From an uncultured Clostridium sp. (GTDB lineage: Bacteria > Bacillota > Clostridia > TANB77 > CAG-508): a stretch of 38,313 bases of DNA. The notes under the pieces are model-generated. The model did not search any database and was not told the origin of the DNA. It was given only the letters and a program-made list of their open reading frames with translations. Location of the stretch: contig CAMMLJ010000016.1 in the NCBI GenBank assembly GCA_946497695.1, positions 1 through 38,313 on the forward strand. The letters are read 5' to 3'. The position numbers were made by a program, and so were the translations under genes. Shown here piece by piece: positions 8,028 to 16,586 of the stretch. Numbering within the stretch: the stretch's first letter is position 1; each line of letters begins with the position of its first letter.

Positions 8028-8263
8028 TTAATTTATAAACTTTACTTTGTCATCATTTGAATCAGAAATTATGCTTATATTAGCATCTATAATTTTTAAT
8101 GCTTGCAAATTTTTTAGACCAACTCCTTGTACGTCTTTGGTTCGCTTCATAGTTCTTTCTAATTCCTCTACTCTTCCACTAATAGTGAAATTATATCATA
8201 TTGCTTTAAAATCTTCATTAGATCTAAAGTATTTCCACCACCAATTATAACAGCTTTCTTCAT
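8028..8263 (-). pseudogene. Small frameshifted gene of unknown function
   Basis: An ATG at 8263 with an AAGGAG site 9 bases upstream opens MKKAVIIGGGNTLDLMKILK and stops after 31 codons. The -1 frame is open from about 8195 to the TAA at 8028 and reads FTISGRVEELERTMKRT, then DVQGVGLKNLQALKII. Joining the two frames near 8195 gives one plausible protein of about 78 residues. Its glycine-rich N-terminus resembles the beta-strand-loop of a nucleotide-binding fold, but I do not recognise the family. It lies immediately downstream of the 8277-9224 gene (13 bases) as the last gene of the trmB-ispG unit. The opposite-strand frame over the same region lacks a ribosome-binding site and is taken as a shadow. 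Confidence 0.5.
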
Positions 8264-8276
8264 ATCTACCATCTCC

Positions 8277-9224
8277 TTATAAAGACTGTTCTGAATCTTC
8301 TTGTTTTCTTTTTCTTTCTGTAATAGCTCTTCTTAGTAATTTTACTCCATTTTCTGTTCCTCTAACTCCCAATCTTAATCCTTCTTCTTGTAAGTCTGGA
8401 ATTTTATCTATGTCTACACTTAAAAACTTGTTATGTTTATTGGAATATAAAAATACAGTTGGTTCTTGCTCTCTTATAAATATACAACTTGTATATTCTT
8501 CTTGACTCATTTTGCAAGGAAAGATATAAAGCTTTTTCCAAATTTCATTTTCTGCTAAACTAGTCAGCATTTTATAATAAAATGAGTATTGTTGCATATA
8601 GCCCATATCTGCTGAAATTTTAATTATATCTTCATCATTTATGAAACTTGTAACTCTTTCTGCTAATGGTAAATCAGATAAGTTAGAAATAACTGAATTT
8701 ATAACTTCATCAGTATATTCTCCAGTTTCGCTTGTATATCCGATATTCCTATCTACTCTTTCAAGTTCTTCTGTGGGAACCTCAGTTAATAAAACATATT
8801 CATCATCAGTTGTACCAAAATGTCTTGTTCTCCTTCTAGTTTGTATGAATTCTAAATCAGCTTGTAAGTCAAGCTTTATCCTATCTCCATTTTTGAGTGT
8901 AAGAATATTAAACACATGTTCTAATTCTTTTGGTTCATGTGTAACTGTACAATTATATCCTAATTTCTTAAAAAGATATTCACATTGTCTAGCTAACGAA
9001 TAACATATAATTTCTCTATCATCAATTCTATCTTCAACTCCAGTTCTTTTTTTTGCTAGTCTGTATATTTGTTTTTGTGTAGCTGTATTTCCGAAATAGT
9101 ATCTTACATCAAATGTTTTATTTTTTCCTATCTCTATATAAATTTTTCTAATAAAACTTAATTCATCTAATGCTTGATATTCTGGATTTGTCTCAATTTC
9201 ATGTAATAATTCTTTTACTTTCAA
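8277..9224 (-). CDS. Unknown protein with transglutaminase-like Cys-His-Asp signature
   Basis: 315 residues, no signal peptide or membrane segment. Residues 68-125 run DDREIICYSLARQCEYLFKK, then EHVFNILTL and DRIKLDLQADLEF. C74 in a helix, H103 before a beta strand and D119 in the next strand have the order and spacing of the transglutaminase/papain-like triad. This is a structural inference, not a family match. The second half (about 190-315) has no motif I recognise. It starts with TTG, 4 bases after the ispG stop, with AGAAGG upstream, so it is translated from the trmB-ispG message. It might act as a peptidase or transferase, or be a non-catalytic relative. Confidence 0.45.
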   Translation of the reverse strand: MKVKELLHEIETNPEYQALDELSFIRKIYIEIGKNKTFDVRYYFGNTATQKQIYRLAKKRTGVEDRIDDREIICYSLARQCEYLFKKLGYNCTVTHEPKELEHVFNILTLKNGDRIKLDLQADLEFIQTRRRTRHFGTTDDEYVLLTEVPTEELERVDRNIGYTSETGEYTDEVINSVISNLSDLPLAERVTSFINDEDIIKISADMGYMQQYSFYYKMLTSLAENEIWKKLYIFPCKMSQEEYTSCIFIREQEPTVFLYSNKHNKFLSVDIDKIPDLQEEGLRLGVRGTENGVKLLRRAITERKRKQEDSEQSL

Positions 9225-9228
9225 TATT

Positions 9229-10293
9229 TTAACCTTCTATCATTTTTAATATTTCTTCTTTTAATTCATTTACAATATTTTCTTGAGGAATTTTTCTAAT
9301 TATTTTTCCTTTTTTAAATAGTAAACCTTCTCTTATTCCACCTGCAATACCTATATCTGCATTACTAGCTTCACCTGGACCATTTACAGCACATCCCATA
9401 ACAGCAACAGTTATATCACTATTTATAGTTTGTAAAAATTCTTCAACTTCTTTTGCCATTGGTATTAAATCAATTTGCGTTCTACCACAAGTAGGACATG
9501 AAACTAATGTTGGAACATTATTATACAAATTACAATCTTTTAGTATTTCTTTTACAACCTTAATTTCTTCTATAGGATCATCTGATAATGAAACTCTTAT
9601 TGTATCTCCTATTCCCTCTCTTAGTAAAATTCCAAGCCCAATGCTAGATTTTATAGTTCCACTAAATGCTGTTCCAGCTTCCGTTATTCCTAAATGTAAA
9701 GGATATTTAAAAGTCTTTGCTGCTTCTTCATAGCTTTCTGTACATAAGTCTAAATTAGAAGCTTTTAAAGATATTGCTATATCATAAAAATCTAAGTCTT
9801 CTAATATTTGTACATGCCTTTGCGCGCTTTCTACCATCGCTTTAGCAGTTGGCTTACCACCATACTTTGCTAACAAATCTTTTTCTAAGGATCCAGCATT
9901 AACTCCTATTCTTATAGGTACATTATATTCCTTGCATTTGTCTACAACTGCTTTTACTTTCTCCTTACCACCAATATTGCCTGGATTAATTCTTACTTTG
10001 TCTACTCCAGCTTCTATAGCACATATTGCGATTTTATAGTCAAAGTGAATATCTGCTACTATTGGTATATGTATTTGTTCTTTTATATCTTTAATTGCTT
10101 TTGCATCTTCAATATCTAAACATGCAACACGTATTATCTCACAACCAGCTTTTTCCAATTCTAATATTTGTTTAACTGTTGAAGCTATATCTTTTGTTTT
10201 AGTATTTGTCATAGATTGAATGATTACTTTATTTTGACCACCTATTTGGACATCGCCTATTTTTATAGGTCTAGTTTCAGTTCTTTTATACAT
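9229..10293 (-). CDS. ispG: 4-hydroxy-3-methylbut-2-enyl diphosphate synthase (IspG/GcpE)
   Basis: About 354 residues from the chosen start. The N-terminal TIM barrel begins at [13 protein letters not shown] and contains IQSMTNT. The C-terminal ferredoxin-like domain carries the three [4Fe-4S] cysteines (SCPTCGR near 266-269 and GCAVNGPGE near 301) and the conserved Glu. The enzyme makes HMBPP in the MEP isoprenoid pathway using a reduced electron donor. A longer reading with ATG at 10305 is possible, but its first codons contain the GGAGG that sits 5 bases before the ATG at 10293, and MYKRT...IG fits family N-termini, so 10293 is preferred. trmB ends at 10305, so the genes are coupled. Other MEP genes are not seen nearby. 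Confidence 0.96.
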   Translation of the reverse strand: MYKRTETRPIKIGDVQIGGQNKVIIQSMTNTKTKDIASTVKQILELEKAGCEIIRVACLDIEDAKAIKDIKEQIHIPIVADIHFDYKIAICAIEAGVDKVRINPGNIGGKEKVKAVVDKCKEYNVPIRIGVNAGSLEKDLLAKYGGKPTAKAMVESAQRHVQILEDLDFYDIAISLKASNLDLCTESYEEAAKTFKYPLHLGITEAGTAFSGTIKSSIGLGILLREGIGDTIRVSLSDDPIEEIKVVKEILKDCNLYNNVPTLVSCPTCGRTQIDLIPMAKEVEEFLQTINSDITVAVMGCAVNGPGEASNADIGIAGGIREGLLFKKGKIIRKIPQENIVNELKEEILKMIEG

Positions 10294-10304
10294 AACATCC
10301 TCCA

Positions 10305-10970
10305 TTATTTTTTTGTTAACTTAGCTATTAAAGCTTTTATCTTTATTCCTTCTTCTGAGAACATTTTTTCATGTTCTGTTTGGATATCTTCCCAATCAGT
10401 CTCAGAATGTAAATCATAAGTTATTTTTATAATTTCAAAGCCACTCTCTTTAAAGTAAGCTATGCTAGATTCAAATAAATCATCATCATCTGTTTTAAAA
10501 TGTATTTCTCCTCCAGCTATTAAAAATTCTTTATACTTTTCTAATTGTCTTGTATGTGTTAATCTTTTCTTTCTATGTTTTCCTCTAGGCCAAGGATTAC
10601 AAAAATTAATATAAATTCTTTCTATATTATCATTATTATTCATTATTAATAAAATTCGTTCTATATCAAATCTAGTAAGAATAACATTGTCTGGCTCTTT
10701 ATTATTAGCTTTAAATTCTTGTTCTACATTTCTTTTTGCTAATCCAAGCATTGCATCAACTAAGTCTATAGCAATGTAATTTATATTTGGATTTTGTAAT
10801 GCTATTTGTGATATAAAATTACCTTTACCACATCCAAGTTCTAAATGTATAGGATTATTTGTATTTTTAAAAGCTGTTTTCCATTTTCCTTTATAATCTT
10901 CTGGATTATCTATATAAAATTTGCAAGCTTCTAATTCTGGTCTTGCCCATGGCTTAAATCTAATTCTCAT
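10305..10970 (-). CDS. trmB: tRNA (guanine-N7-)-methyltransferase
   Basis: 222 residues from the chosen start. The sequence opens [14 protein letters not shown], the normal TrmB beginning. It has the SAM-binding loop [12 protein letters not shown], the segment [17 protein letters not shown], and a C-terminal [11 protein letters not shown] stretch, all typical of the class I methyltransferase TrmB, which forms m7G46 in the tRNA variable loop. A frame extending to 11042 exists, but a GGAGGAATAAA site sits exactly in front of the ATG at 10970, and the extension would be translated from a REP-like repeat. I therefore place the start at 10970. It is first in the unit trmB-ispG-8277-8028. Confidence 0.95.
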   Translation of the reverse strand: MRIRFKPWARPELEACKFYIDNPEDYKGKWKTAFKNTNNPIHLELGCGKGNFISQIALQNPNINYIAIDLVDAMLGLAKRNVEQEFKANNKEPDNVILTRFDIERILLIMNNNDNIERIYINFCNPWPRGKHRKKRLTHTRQLEKYKEFLIAGGEIHFKTDDDDLFESSIAYFKESGFEIIKITYDLHSETDWEDIQTEHEKMFSEEGIKIKALIAKLTKK

Positions 10971-11002
10971 TTTATTCCTCCAATCGGAATTTAGGCCCAA
11001 TC

Positions 11003-11033
11003 CGGATCTGGGGACGTTCCTTTTTTCCCTATT
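11003..11033 (+). repeat. REP-like dispersed repeat, copy 1 (trmB leader)
   Basis: A GC-richer 31-base segment with GGGGACGTTCC followed by a T run and CCCTATT. It matches the reverse complement of 12412-12443 at most positions and resembles the arms of 35692-35764. It lies in the untranslated leader of trmB. Confidence 0.55.
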
Positions 11034-11046
11034 ATTTTGCATATAT

Positions 11047-11075
11047 ATTATATCTAATTAAGCATAAAAAAACAA
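11047..11075 (-). promoter_or_regulatory. Probable trmB operon promoter
   Basis: TTGTTT (11070-11075), a 17-base spacer and TATAAT (11047-11052) on the minus strand. The -35 box lies in the T tail of the preceding terminator. The transcript would begin just before repeat copy 1. Confidence 0.5.
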
Positions 11076-11098
11076 CCAAAACTTAAGTTCTAGTTGTT
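11071..11098 (-). terminator. Terminator of the DUF6514-like gene
   Basis: 14-base arms (11071-11084, 11085-11098) pair fully on the minus strand if two G-U pairs are allowed. Seven T follow. The hairpin overlaps the stop codon region. Confidence 0.7.
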
Positions 11099-11405
11099 AT
11101 TGTATAGGGGTAATCTCGTATTTCATATCCTCTATTATATCTTTCATTACAATAGGCGTAACATAGTTTTCTTTTAACTTATCTATAATTGAAATTACTT
11201 CAGTCTCATTTTCTGATATGTCATCTATGTTTCCTACTTCTCTTGTTATTTTTGAATCCTCATTATATTGAATTTTTACTATTTCTATTCCATAGCTTTT
11301 ATTTTCATAAGTTAAATAATACAGCAAACTTACCGGATGTTCTACTCCTAATTCAATCATTAACTTTGGATCAAAAAATATCCCTCCACAAAATCTTTTA
11401 CTCAT
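11097..11405 (-). CDS. DUF6514-like small protein
   Basis: 102 residues. The order YGIEIVK, then a variable acidic part, then IDDISENETEVISIIDKLKENYVTPIVMKDIIED resembles the DUF6514 pattern of clostridial proteins (YGIEI, DIS, LxxxNxxxPxHLxDVxED). The assignment is by eye and from memory of that pattern. The family is uncharacterised. The protein is soluble and acidic. It has its own ATG with an AAAGGAAGGGG site and its own terminator, so it is probably monocistronic. A SigA-like box set upstream (TTGCTT with TACAGT) is too weak to claim. Confidence 0.5.
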   Translation of the reverse strand: MSKRFCGGIFFDPKLMIELGVEHPVSLLYYLTYENKSYGIEIVKIQYNEDSKITREVGNIDDISENETEVISIIDKLKENYVTPIVMKDIIEDMKYEITPIQ

Positions 11406-11556
11406 TTGTTTATTACCCCTTCCTTTCTTTTCTTAAGTTAAAATCGTAAAGAATTTTAGCTTGTATATTCTACTGTATACCTATAACTTTATAAAAGCAA
11501 GCATTTTCGTTCGTCATTTTTTTCACTTTTTGACTTTTTTCGACAAAATAAAAAAC

Positions 11557-11592
11557 CATAGATTAATTACGTTATTACATATTTAATCTATG
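11557..11592 (-). terminator. Terminator of the 11603-12217 gene
   Basis: CATAGATTAA (11557-11566) and TTAATCTATG (11583-11592) form a perfect 10-base stem. On the minus strand a G and six T follow. Confidence 0.7.
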
Positions 11593-11602
11593 AGTATTAT
11601 TT

Positions 11603-12217
11603 TTATACTGCTTCTGCATAATATTGAATAATTTTGTTGTTAATTTCTTTATCTGATGCATTTAAAATTTTGTTATAATTTTTAGCTTTTTTATATATTT
11701 TTATGATTTTATTAATGCCATATATATTAATTAATGATAAAGTAATAAAATATGCATCACTAAAAGATTTTATATTATTTATATTTAATTTTTGATACGA
11801 ATACGTTGTTTTTGCATCATTTAGTCCGAAAATGTATGTTGTAATATCTAACCAATTAGGAATGTCATCAAAATTATCTGCAAGAATCATATCTGCAACA
11901 GATTTTTGTGCAATCTTCATGATATCACTATATGAATGAACATTTCCTGGGTTTAAAGGTGTTACTAATTTTAAATTTCCATCTCCACCTTCTAATGCTA
12001 CTTCCCAGTCCTCTCTTTTCTCTCCAAACACTTCGTTATGTAATTCTTCTACACTATTATATAAGTAGATTATAATTTTTCTGTCATAATTTTTTAATTT
12101 AAATAAACTTGTGATAGTCTCATACGCAATAAGTACTTGGTTCATTAGTTCGAGCACACACGGCTCATTCTCGTCACTATATTGAATTTGGATATTACCA
12201 TCATCAAATTTCTTCAT
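11603..12217 (-). CDS. Peptidase MA-like protein lacking the zinc motif
   Basis: 204 residues, no signal peptide. The layout resembles the gluzincin family Peptidase_MA-like: an IIIYLYNSVEELHNEVFG strand and helix, a central LVTPLNPG segment, and then DIPNWLDITTYIFG, which corresponds to the family's PxWLxEGxAxY. The helix in between, where HExxH would be, reads IMKIAQKSVADMI with no His or Glu in place, and the Glu of WLxEG is also missing. I therefore infer an inactive relative. The ATG has an AAGGAG site and a TAGACA/TATAAT promoter upstream; the gene is monocistronic. Function unknown. Confidence 0.45.
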   Translation of the reverse strand: MKKFDDGNIQIQYSDENEPCVLELMNQVLIAYETITSLFKLKNYDRKIIIYLYNSVEELHNEVFGEKREDWEVALEGGDGNLKLVTPLNPGNVHSYSDIMKIAQKSVADMILADNFDDIPNWLDITTYIFGLNDAKTTYSYQKLNINNIKSFSDAYFITLSLINIYGINKIIKIYKKAKNYNKILNASDKEINNKIIQYYAEAV

Positions 12218-12254
12218 TTATATAAATCACTCCTTAATTTCTTAATACAGTTAT

Positions 12255-12283
12255 ATTATATATTATTTTACTTTGTGTGTCTA
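12255..12283 (-). promoter_or_regulatory. Sigma-A promoter of the 11603-12217 gene
   Basis: TAGACA (12278-12283), a 17-base spacer, TATAAT (12255-12260) on the minus strand, about 40 bases before the ATG. Confidence 0.6.
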
Positions 12284-12375
12284 CTTTTAATAATATAAAA
12301 GCTTAAGAATATTTACGGTATTACTTCTAAAAATATAGATTTTATGTAAAAATTATTAACTGCACTATATATAAA

Positions 12376-12399
12376 AAACTGGTTCGCGAGAACGAGTTT
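12376..12399 (-). terminator. Terminator downstream of sua5
   Basis: AAACTGGTTC and GAACGAGTTT form a 10-base stem with one mismatch and a GCGA loop; a T-rich run follows on the minus strand. Confidence 0.55.
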
Positions 12400-12411
12400 C
12401 TTTATATTTAA

Positions 12412-12443
12412 AATAGGGATTTAAGAAACATCCCCAAATTCCG
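12412..12443 (-). repeat. REP-like dispersed repeat, copy 2 (downstream of sua5)
   Basis: Read on the minus strand this gives CGGAATTTGGGGATG...TCCCTATT, matching copy 1 at most positions with small differences. It sits between the sua5 stop and its terminator. Confidence 0.55.
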
Positions 12444-12457
12444 ACAAGGACACAAAA

Positions 12458-13489
12458 CTATATTTCTAAATAATTATATTCGCATGCACGTAATAATCTA
12501 TTATTTAAGGCCAAACCCAAACCATCTTTTTGCATACCTTCTATTATTACTATGTCTACATTGTATTTATCAACTTGTCTTAAAATAGAAAAAATATTAT
12601 GAGCTATCTCTTCTAGTGAATTTCCCATTTTTATTTTATTTTTAGTATCATATTTATTAAAGTTTTTATCTCTACATACTACTAATGCATTTTTGCAATT
12701 TATAAGCTCATTTATTTTATTTATCATAACAGCTTCATTTTTACTATATACCATCATGCATTTAGTATTAGGTGCATAATGTCTATATTTCATACCTGGT
12801 GATAGTACTTTTTCTTTCCCGTCATATTTTCCAAGGATATTTTTATCAATTTCTACTTCTATTCCTAATTTTTCTATATTTTCTCTAGTTATTTTTCCAG
12901 GTCTTAATATTCTTACCTTATTATCTATAACTCTAACTACAGTTGATTCTAAGCCTATATCCACCATTCCGTCATCTATAATAGTTGAAACTTTTCCATC
13001 AAATTCTTTTAATATATCTTCAATTCTTGTTCCGCTTGGCCTACCAGATACATTTGCGCTTGGCGCAGCAATTGGAACACCTGCATATTCTATTAATTTA
13101 TTTGCAATCTTGTTTGAAGGCATTCTTATTCCAACAGTCTCTAGTCCTGCAGTAACTGATTTTGGAATTATATTTTTAGCTTTTAATATTAATGTAAAAG
13201 GACCTGGGCAAAAAGTATTAATTAATATTTTTTCTATTTCATTCGGTTCTTCTACAAGTTGTTTAATCATATCTACATTATTTACATGTACTATTAAAGG
13301 GTTATCCCCTGCCCTACCCTTTGCTTTAAAAATATTTTTACAAGCATTATCATTTAAAGCATTTGCACCTATTCCATATACTGTTTCTGTTGGAAATATT
13401 ACTAGTTCCCCATTTAGTATATCTTGTGCTGCTTCTTTTATTTTTTTTTCATTATAATCTTCTTTTAGATTTATATATTTTGTTTTCAA
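12458..13489 (-). CDS. sua5: L-threonylcarbamoyladenylate synthase (Sua5 type)
   Basis: 343 residues, the long Sua5 architecture. The YrdC domain (about 10-205) has FPTETVYGIGANALND, KGRAGDNPLIVHV, PGPFTLILKA, RMPSNKIA and APSANVSGRPSGT. A linker (SPGMKYRHYAP) leads to the C-terminal Sua5 domain (about 235-343). It makes threonylcarbamoyl-AMP from threonine, bicarbonate and ATP for the t6A37 modification of ANN-decoding tRNAs. In Firmicutes it is often called YwlC. It appears to be a single-gene unit: the region upstream holds the terminator of the next gene and a hairpin follows downstream. Family features are complete. Confidence 0.95.
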   Translation of the reverse strand: MKTKYINLKEDYNEKKIKEAAQDILNGELVIFPTETVYGIGANALNDNACKNIFKAKGRAGDNPLIVHVNNVDMIKQLVEEPNEIEKILINTFCPGPFTLILKAKNIIPKSVTAGLETVGIRMPSNKIANKLIEYAGVPIAAPSANVSGRPSGTRIEDILKEFDGKVSTIIDDGMVDIGLESTVVRVIDNKVRILRPGKITRENIEKLGIEVEIDKNILGKYDGKEKVLSPGMKYRHYAPNTKCMMVYSKNEAVMINKINELINCKNALVVCRDKNFNKYDTKNKIKMGNSLEEIAHNIFSILRQVDKYNVDIVIIEGMQKDGLGLALNNRLLRACEYNYLEI

Positions 13490-13550
13490 TTTTACACCTT
13501 CTAATTATTTTTTCTACAATATTATAGTCTCTTTTTGCTTAAAAATCAAG

Positions 13551-13600
13551 AATTGATAAAGAACCTAAGCATAACATACTACTTAGGTTCTTTATCAATT
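13551..13600. terminator. Long perfect palindrome, bidirectional terminator
   Basis: Two perfect 19-base arms (13551-13569 and 13582-13600) with a 12-base loop. The right arm reaches the stop codon of the 13599-14060 gene, and T-rich sequence follows on the minus strand. Confidence 0.75.
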
Positions 13601-14060
13601 ACACAAATAAATCTGATAAATATTTTTTTGTTTTTTGTTGCTTTAATTGCTTCCTTTTGGGATTATCGCTTGGTACATCAAAGCTTATTGTTGGAAATGT
13701 ATCGTCAAATAAATAACTTAATTGCCTCCTGATATCTGTTATAGGAGTAAATCCCATTTTAAAATTTAGGTCTTCTTTCTCCATTTCTTTAATTAGAGAG
13801 AACACTTTCTTTCTGAGATTTTCTAACGCACCGTCATCTTTTGCTATTGTAATATTATTAAATTCTTTTCTTAATATTTCAATTGGTACTTGTATTGCAA
13901 TCGCATAACATTTTTGCAGATACTCCCGATGATTAGATACTTCTATCCATTCCTTATACTCTCCTGTCATTGGATTGTACATACTATAATAAGCTTCTTT
14001 GTCTAGGTCGATTCCTTTTTGTTGTGCCTCATTATAATAATAAGTTATATCCTTTATCAT
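13599..14060 (-). CDS. Hypothetical protein
   Basis: 153 residues, soluble, with a basic C-terminal tail (NPKRKQLKQQKTKKYLSDLF). Features are an N-terminal YYYNEAQQKGIDLDKEAYYSM helix, a charged middle helix (LRKKVFSLIKEMEKEDLNF), and no cysteine motif or membrane segment. I do not recognise a family. It has an ATG with a GGAGGAATAAAA site and a private terminator, so it is likely a real monocistronic gene. Confidence 0.6.
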   Translation of the reverse strand: MIKDITYYYNEAQQKGIDLDKEAYYSMYNPMTGEYKEWIEVSNHREYLQKCYAIAIQVPIEILRKEFNNITIAKDDGALENLRKKVFSLIKEMEKEDLNFKMGFTPITDIRRQLSYLFDDTFPTISFDVPSDNPKRKQLKQQKTKKYLSDLFV

Positions 14061-14223
14061 TTTTATTCCTCCATTTTCTTACATATTTATGTATATTTGG
14101 ATTCTAAACAGATTTATTGCTAAAATAAATTATATCATATTTTTCTATAAAATAATAGTTAGTTTTTTCTAAGACTCAAGGGATAGATAATTATATAGCT
14201 TCTCACATAAATGTTATATTAGA

Positions 14224-14257
14224 AAAACGCATACATCTTTGTGAGTGTACGCGTTTT
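14224..14257 (-). terminator. Terminator of the ABC exporter pair
   Basis: 12-base arms (14224-14235 and 14246-14257) with one mismatch and a run of T on the minus strand, 58 bases beyond the permease stop. Confidence 0.65.
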
Positions 14258-14314
14258 CTTAGTTTGGATTCTTTTTTGCTTTTCTACATTTAACCGTAGT
14301 GTAATATTTTAATA

Positions 14315-15766
14315 CTATACATTCTTAATATTCCTCTTCTTAAATGAAACTATAGAAGCTACTATCATGATTACAAAATATATTGCACAAATAGTTATAG
14401 AAAATTCTACACTAATTCCACTAAACATTGGAGTTCCACCAAATAAATATTGGCTTAAATCCCAGTTAGGTGTTACAAAATATTTTACCCAGTCCCATTT
14501 ATAAGATATAGCAATCATATTAATCATATCACTACCCATGTATCCAAGTATAGGTAATGCAACTGCAAGTGGTGAATTTAAGAAAAGTGTACTTAATGCA
14601 AAAGCTAATGTTCCAATTAAAATAAATATTGGTAATTTACATATAAATATTAAACCAAGATATGCAAAAATATTTAATGTAATAATGCTATTAGTTGTAA
14701 AGTCAAACTGTACAACATTCATCATATAAGTTCCGAAGCCATATACGATTCCACCAATAATAAATTGTAATAATAAAATTGTGGCTGTAGTAATAAGCAT
14801 TGTTATAAATACAGCAATTAATTTTGAAATAAGTATTTTAGTTCTACTATATGGTCTAACTAATAGTAATTTTACAGTACCTTTATTAAACTCTTCACTA
14901 ATTGAAACTCCAGCAACTATAACAACAACCATAACTATAATTGCGATATATGTGCCTATTGAATTTTGAAAGGTATAATTTGCTGTAGCAGTATTTTGAT
15001 ATTCTGTATCATTATATAAATCATATTTATATAAATTTGCTTTTTCTAAATATCCATTTATTTCTGATTTATCTTCATCTGTTAGATTTCTCCCTTGTGA
15101 TGATTGAATATAATTACCCATATACATTCTATAATTTTGTACAGCTATACTTTTATAGTTATCACTACCATAATTAATGTTCTTATCTAATCTTAAATTA
15201 ACTACTTCCTTTTGTAATTCTAAACTCTTTAATTGAGTTTTTAAATCTTCATTTTCACTATCTTGTGCTATTAAAGTATTTAAATCTTCTATTTGGGTAT
15301 TTATATTTTCTAATTCTTTGTTTGCAAAATACTTCCAATCTTCATTTTTTAAAGCAATAAGCATTTCATCGTATTTTGTTTTAGAAGCAGTAAGTGCTTC
15401 ATTATTTTTATCTATATATTCATAATTGTTCATTTCCTCTATTATAGGAGAAATAACTGTTCCAATTACTTCTGCTTGCCAGCTAGTTTCTTTATAATCT
15501 TTTGCAAGAATTGCTAAATCTTTTTGTGATTTAGTTTCGACATATTTATTTATATCTGAAGGTTTATTAGGGTCTAAATTTGATAACTCTTCATCTAAAT
15601 ATCGTATATAACTTTCTGAATATGCAGAATATGAATTTGACATGTTTTGACTTATTTTATTTAAAACGTTAAAGCCTATTATTATAACCAAAATAATTAC
15701 TCCAATAACAATCATACTTTTCTTAGAAAAAATCTTTATTAACTCATTTTTTATCAACTTACTCAA
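14315..15766 (-). CDS. ABC-2 type transporter permease
   Basis: 483 residues. One membrane segment lies near residues 18-35, followed by a long extracytoplasmic domain rich in Asn, Glu and Lys with coiled-coil character (about 40-260). Five more hydrophobic segments fall between about 270 and 475, including a GVSISEEFNKGTVKLLLVRPYSRTKILISKLI element typical of ABC-2 permeases of the bacitracin/lantibiotic-export type. It starts with TTG at 15766, with AGGGGG upstream, and overlaps the ATPase stop by a few bases, indicating translational coupling. With the ATPase it would form an exporter; the substrate (peptide antibiotic, other) cannot be deduced. No sensor kinase is adjacent. Confidence 0.85.
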   Translation of the reverse strand: MSKLIKNELIKIFSKKSMIVIGVIILVIIIGFNVLNKISQNMSNSYSAYSESYIRYLDEELSNLDPNKPSDINKYVETKSQKDLAILAKDYKETSWQAEVIGTVISPIIEEMNNYEYIDKNNEALTASKTKYDEMLIALKNEDWKYFANKELENINTQIEDLNTLIAQDSENEDLKTQLKSLELQKEVVNLRLDKNINYGSDNYKSIAVQNYRMYMGNYIQSSQGRNLTDEDKSEINGYLEKANLYKYDLYNDTEYQNTATANYTFQNSIGTYIAIIVMVVVIVAGVSISEEFNKGTVKLLLVRPYSRTKILISKLIAVFITMLITTATILLLQFIIGGIVYGFGTYMMNVVQFDFTTNSIITLNIFAYLGLIFICKLPIFILIGTLAFALSTLFLNSPLAVALPILGYMGSDMINMIAISYKWDWVKYFVTPNWDLSQYLFGGTPMFSGISVEFSITICAIYFVIMIVASIVSFKKRNIKNV

Positions 15767-16586
15767 TTACATTACCCCCTGTTTTCTTTAAGAATGCATC
15801 TTCCAAGCTTAAATTTTCTTCTGAAACATTATATATTTTTACATTTCGTAAAACTAATTCTTTAATTAGAAGAGGAACTTTTTCTTTCTCTATATAAACT
15901 CTAACTTCTGTTTCTGTTAAAATATCCATCTTATAATCTACGATAGATCCTATAACACTAGAGTCTTCCACTTCTAATATATAACAATTGTTTTTAATAT
16001 CTTTTTTGAATGTATCTATATCGTTTGTTTCTACTATTTCGCCATTCTTAATAATTGATATCTTATTACAGAATGTATCTAACTCTGCTAAATTATGGCT
16101 AGATATTAAAATTGCCATATTTTCTTGTTCAGCCAATTTTTTAAGCAATACTTTTACTTCTTTTATTCCTTCAGGATCCAAACCATTTGTTGGTTCATCT
16201 AATATTAATAATTTAGGTCTATGCAATAATGCTTGAGCAATTCCTAATCTTTGTCTCATTCCTAATGAATACTTAGAGACCTTATCTTTTATTCTATTTT
16301 CTAGTCCAACTAGTTTTACAATTTCATCAATTCTTTTCTTGTCAACATTTTTATACAAGTTGGCTACTAATTTTAAATTTTCATAACCAGACATATACAT
16401 ATATAAATCAGGACTTTCTACAATTGTTCCTACATTTTCTATTGCTTTTTTAAAGTTCTCCTCTATATCATATCCATTAATATATACCTTTCCAGATGTA
16501 ATACTTTGAAGTCCTAGTATAAGTTTTATAGTTGTGGTTTTACCCGCTCCATTCGGACCTATAAATCCTAAAATATCTCCTTCCAA
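15759..16586 (-). CDS. ABC transporter ATP-binding protein (N-terminus out of frame)
   Basis: 275 residues in the open frame: Walker A (GPNGAGKTT) near residues 11-19, Q-loop region, signature YSLGMRQRLGIAQAL near 125-139, Walker B LLILDEP, H-loop SSHNLAEL, and a C-terminal extension (about 200-275) usual for bacitracin-exporter-type ATPases. The frame opens with a TTG inside what would normally be strand 2 (KLLEGDILGF). The expected first residues are encoded just upstream in another frame (16587-16671). The main catalytic core is intact, but a start at 16586 would lack the first strand and the adenine-stacking aromatic residue. It couples to the permease whose start overlaps its stop. Confidence 0.85.
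   Translation of the reverse strand: MEGDILGFIGPNGAGKTTTIKLILGLQSITSGKVYINGYDIEENFKKAIENVGTIVESPDLYMYMSGYENLKLVANLYKNVDKKRIDEIVKLVGLENRIKDKVSKYSLGMRQRLGIAQALLHRPKLLILDEPTNGLDPEGIKEVKVLLKKLAEQENMAILISSHNLAELDTFCNKISIIKNGEIVETNDIDTFKKDIKNNCYILEVEDSSVIGSIVDYKMDILTETEVRVYIEKEKVPLLIKELVLRNVKIYNVSEENLSLEDAFLKKTGGNVIE

Noticed and set aside
11490..11520. GAACGAAAATGCTTG-like sequence as a LexA/SOS box upstream of the DUF6514-like gene
   Set aside because: The second half site does not match GTTC at the required spacing.
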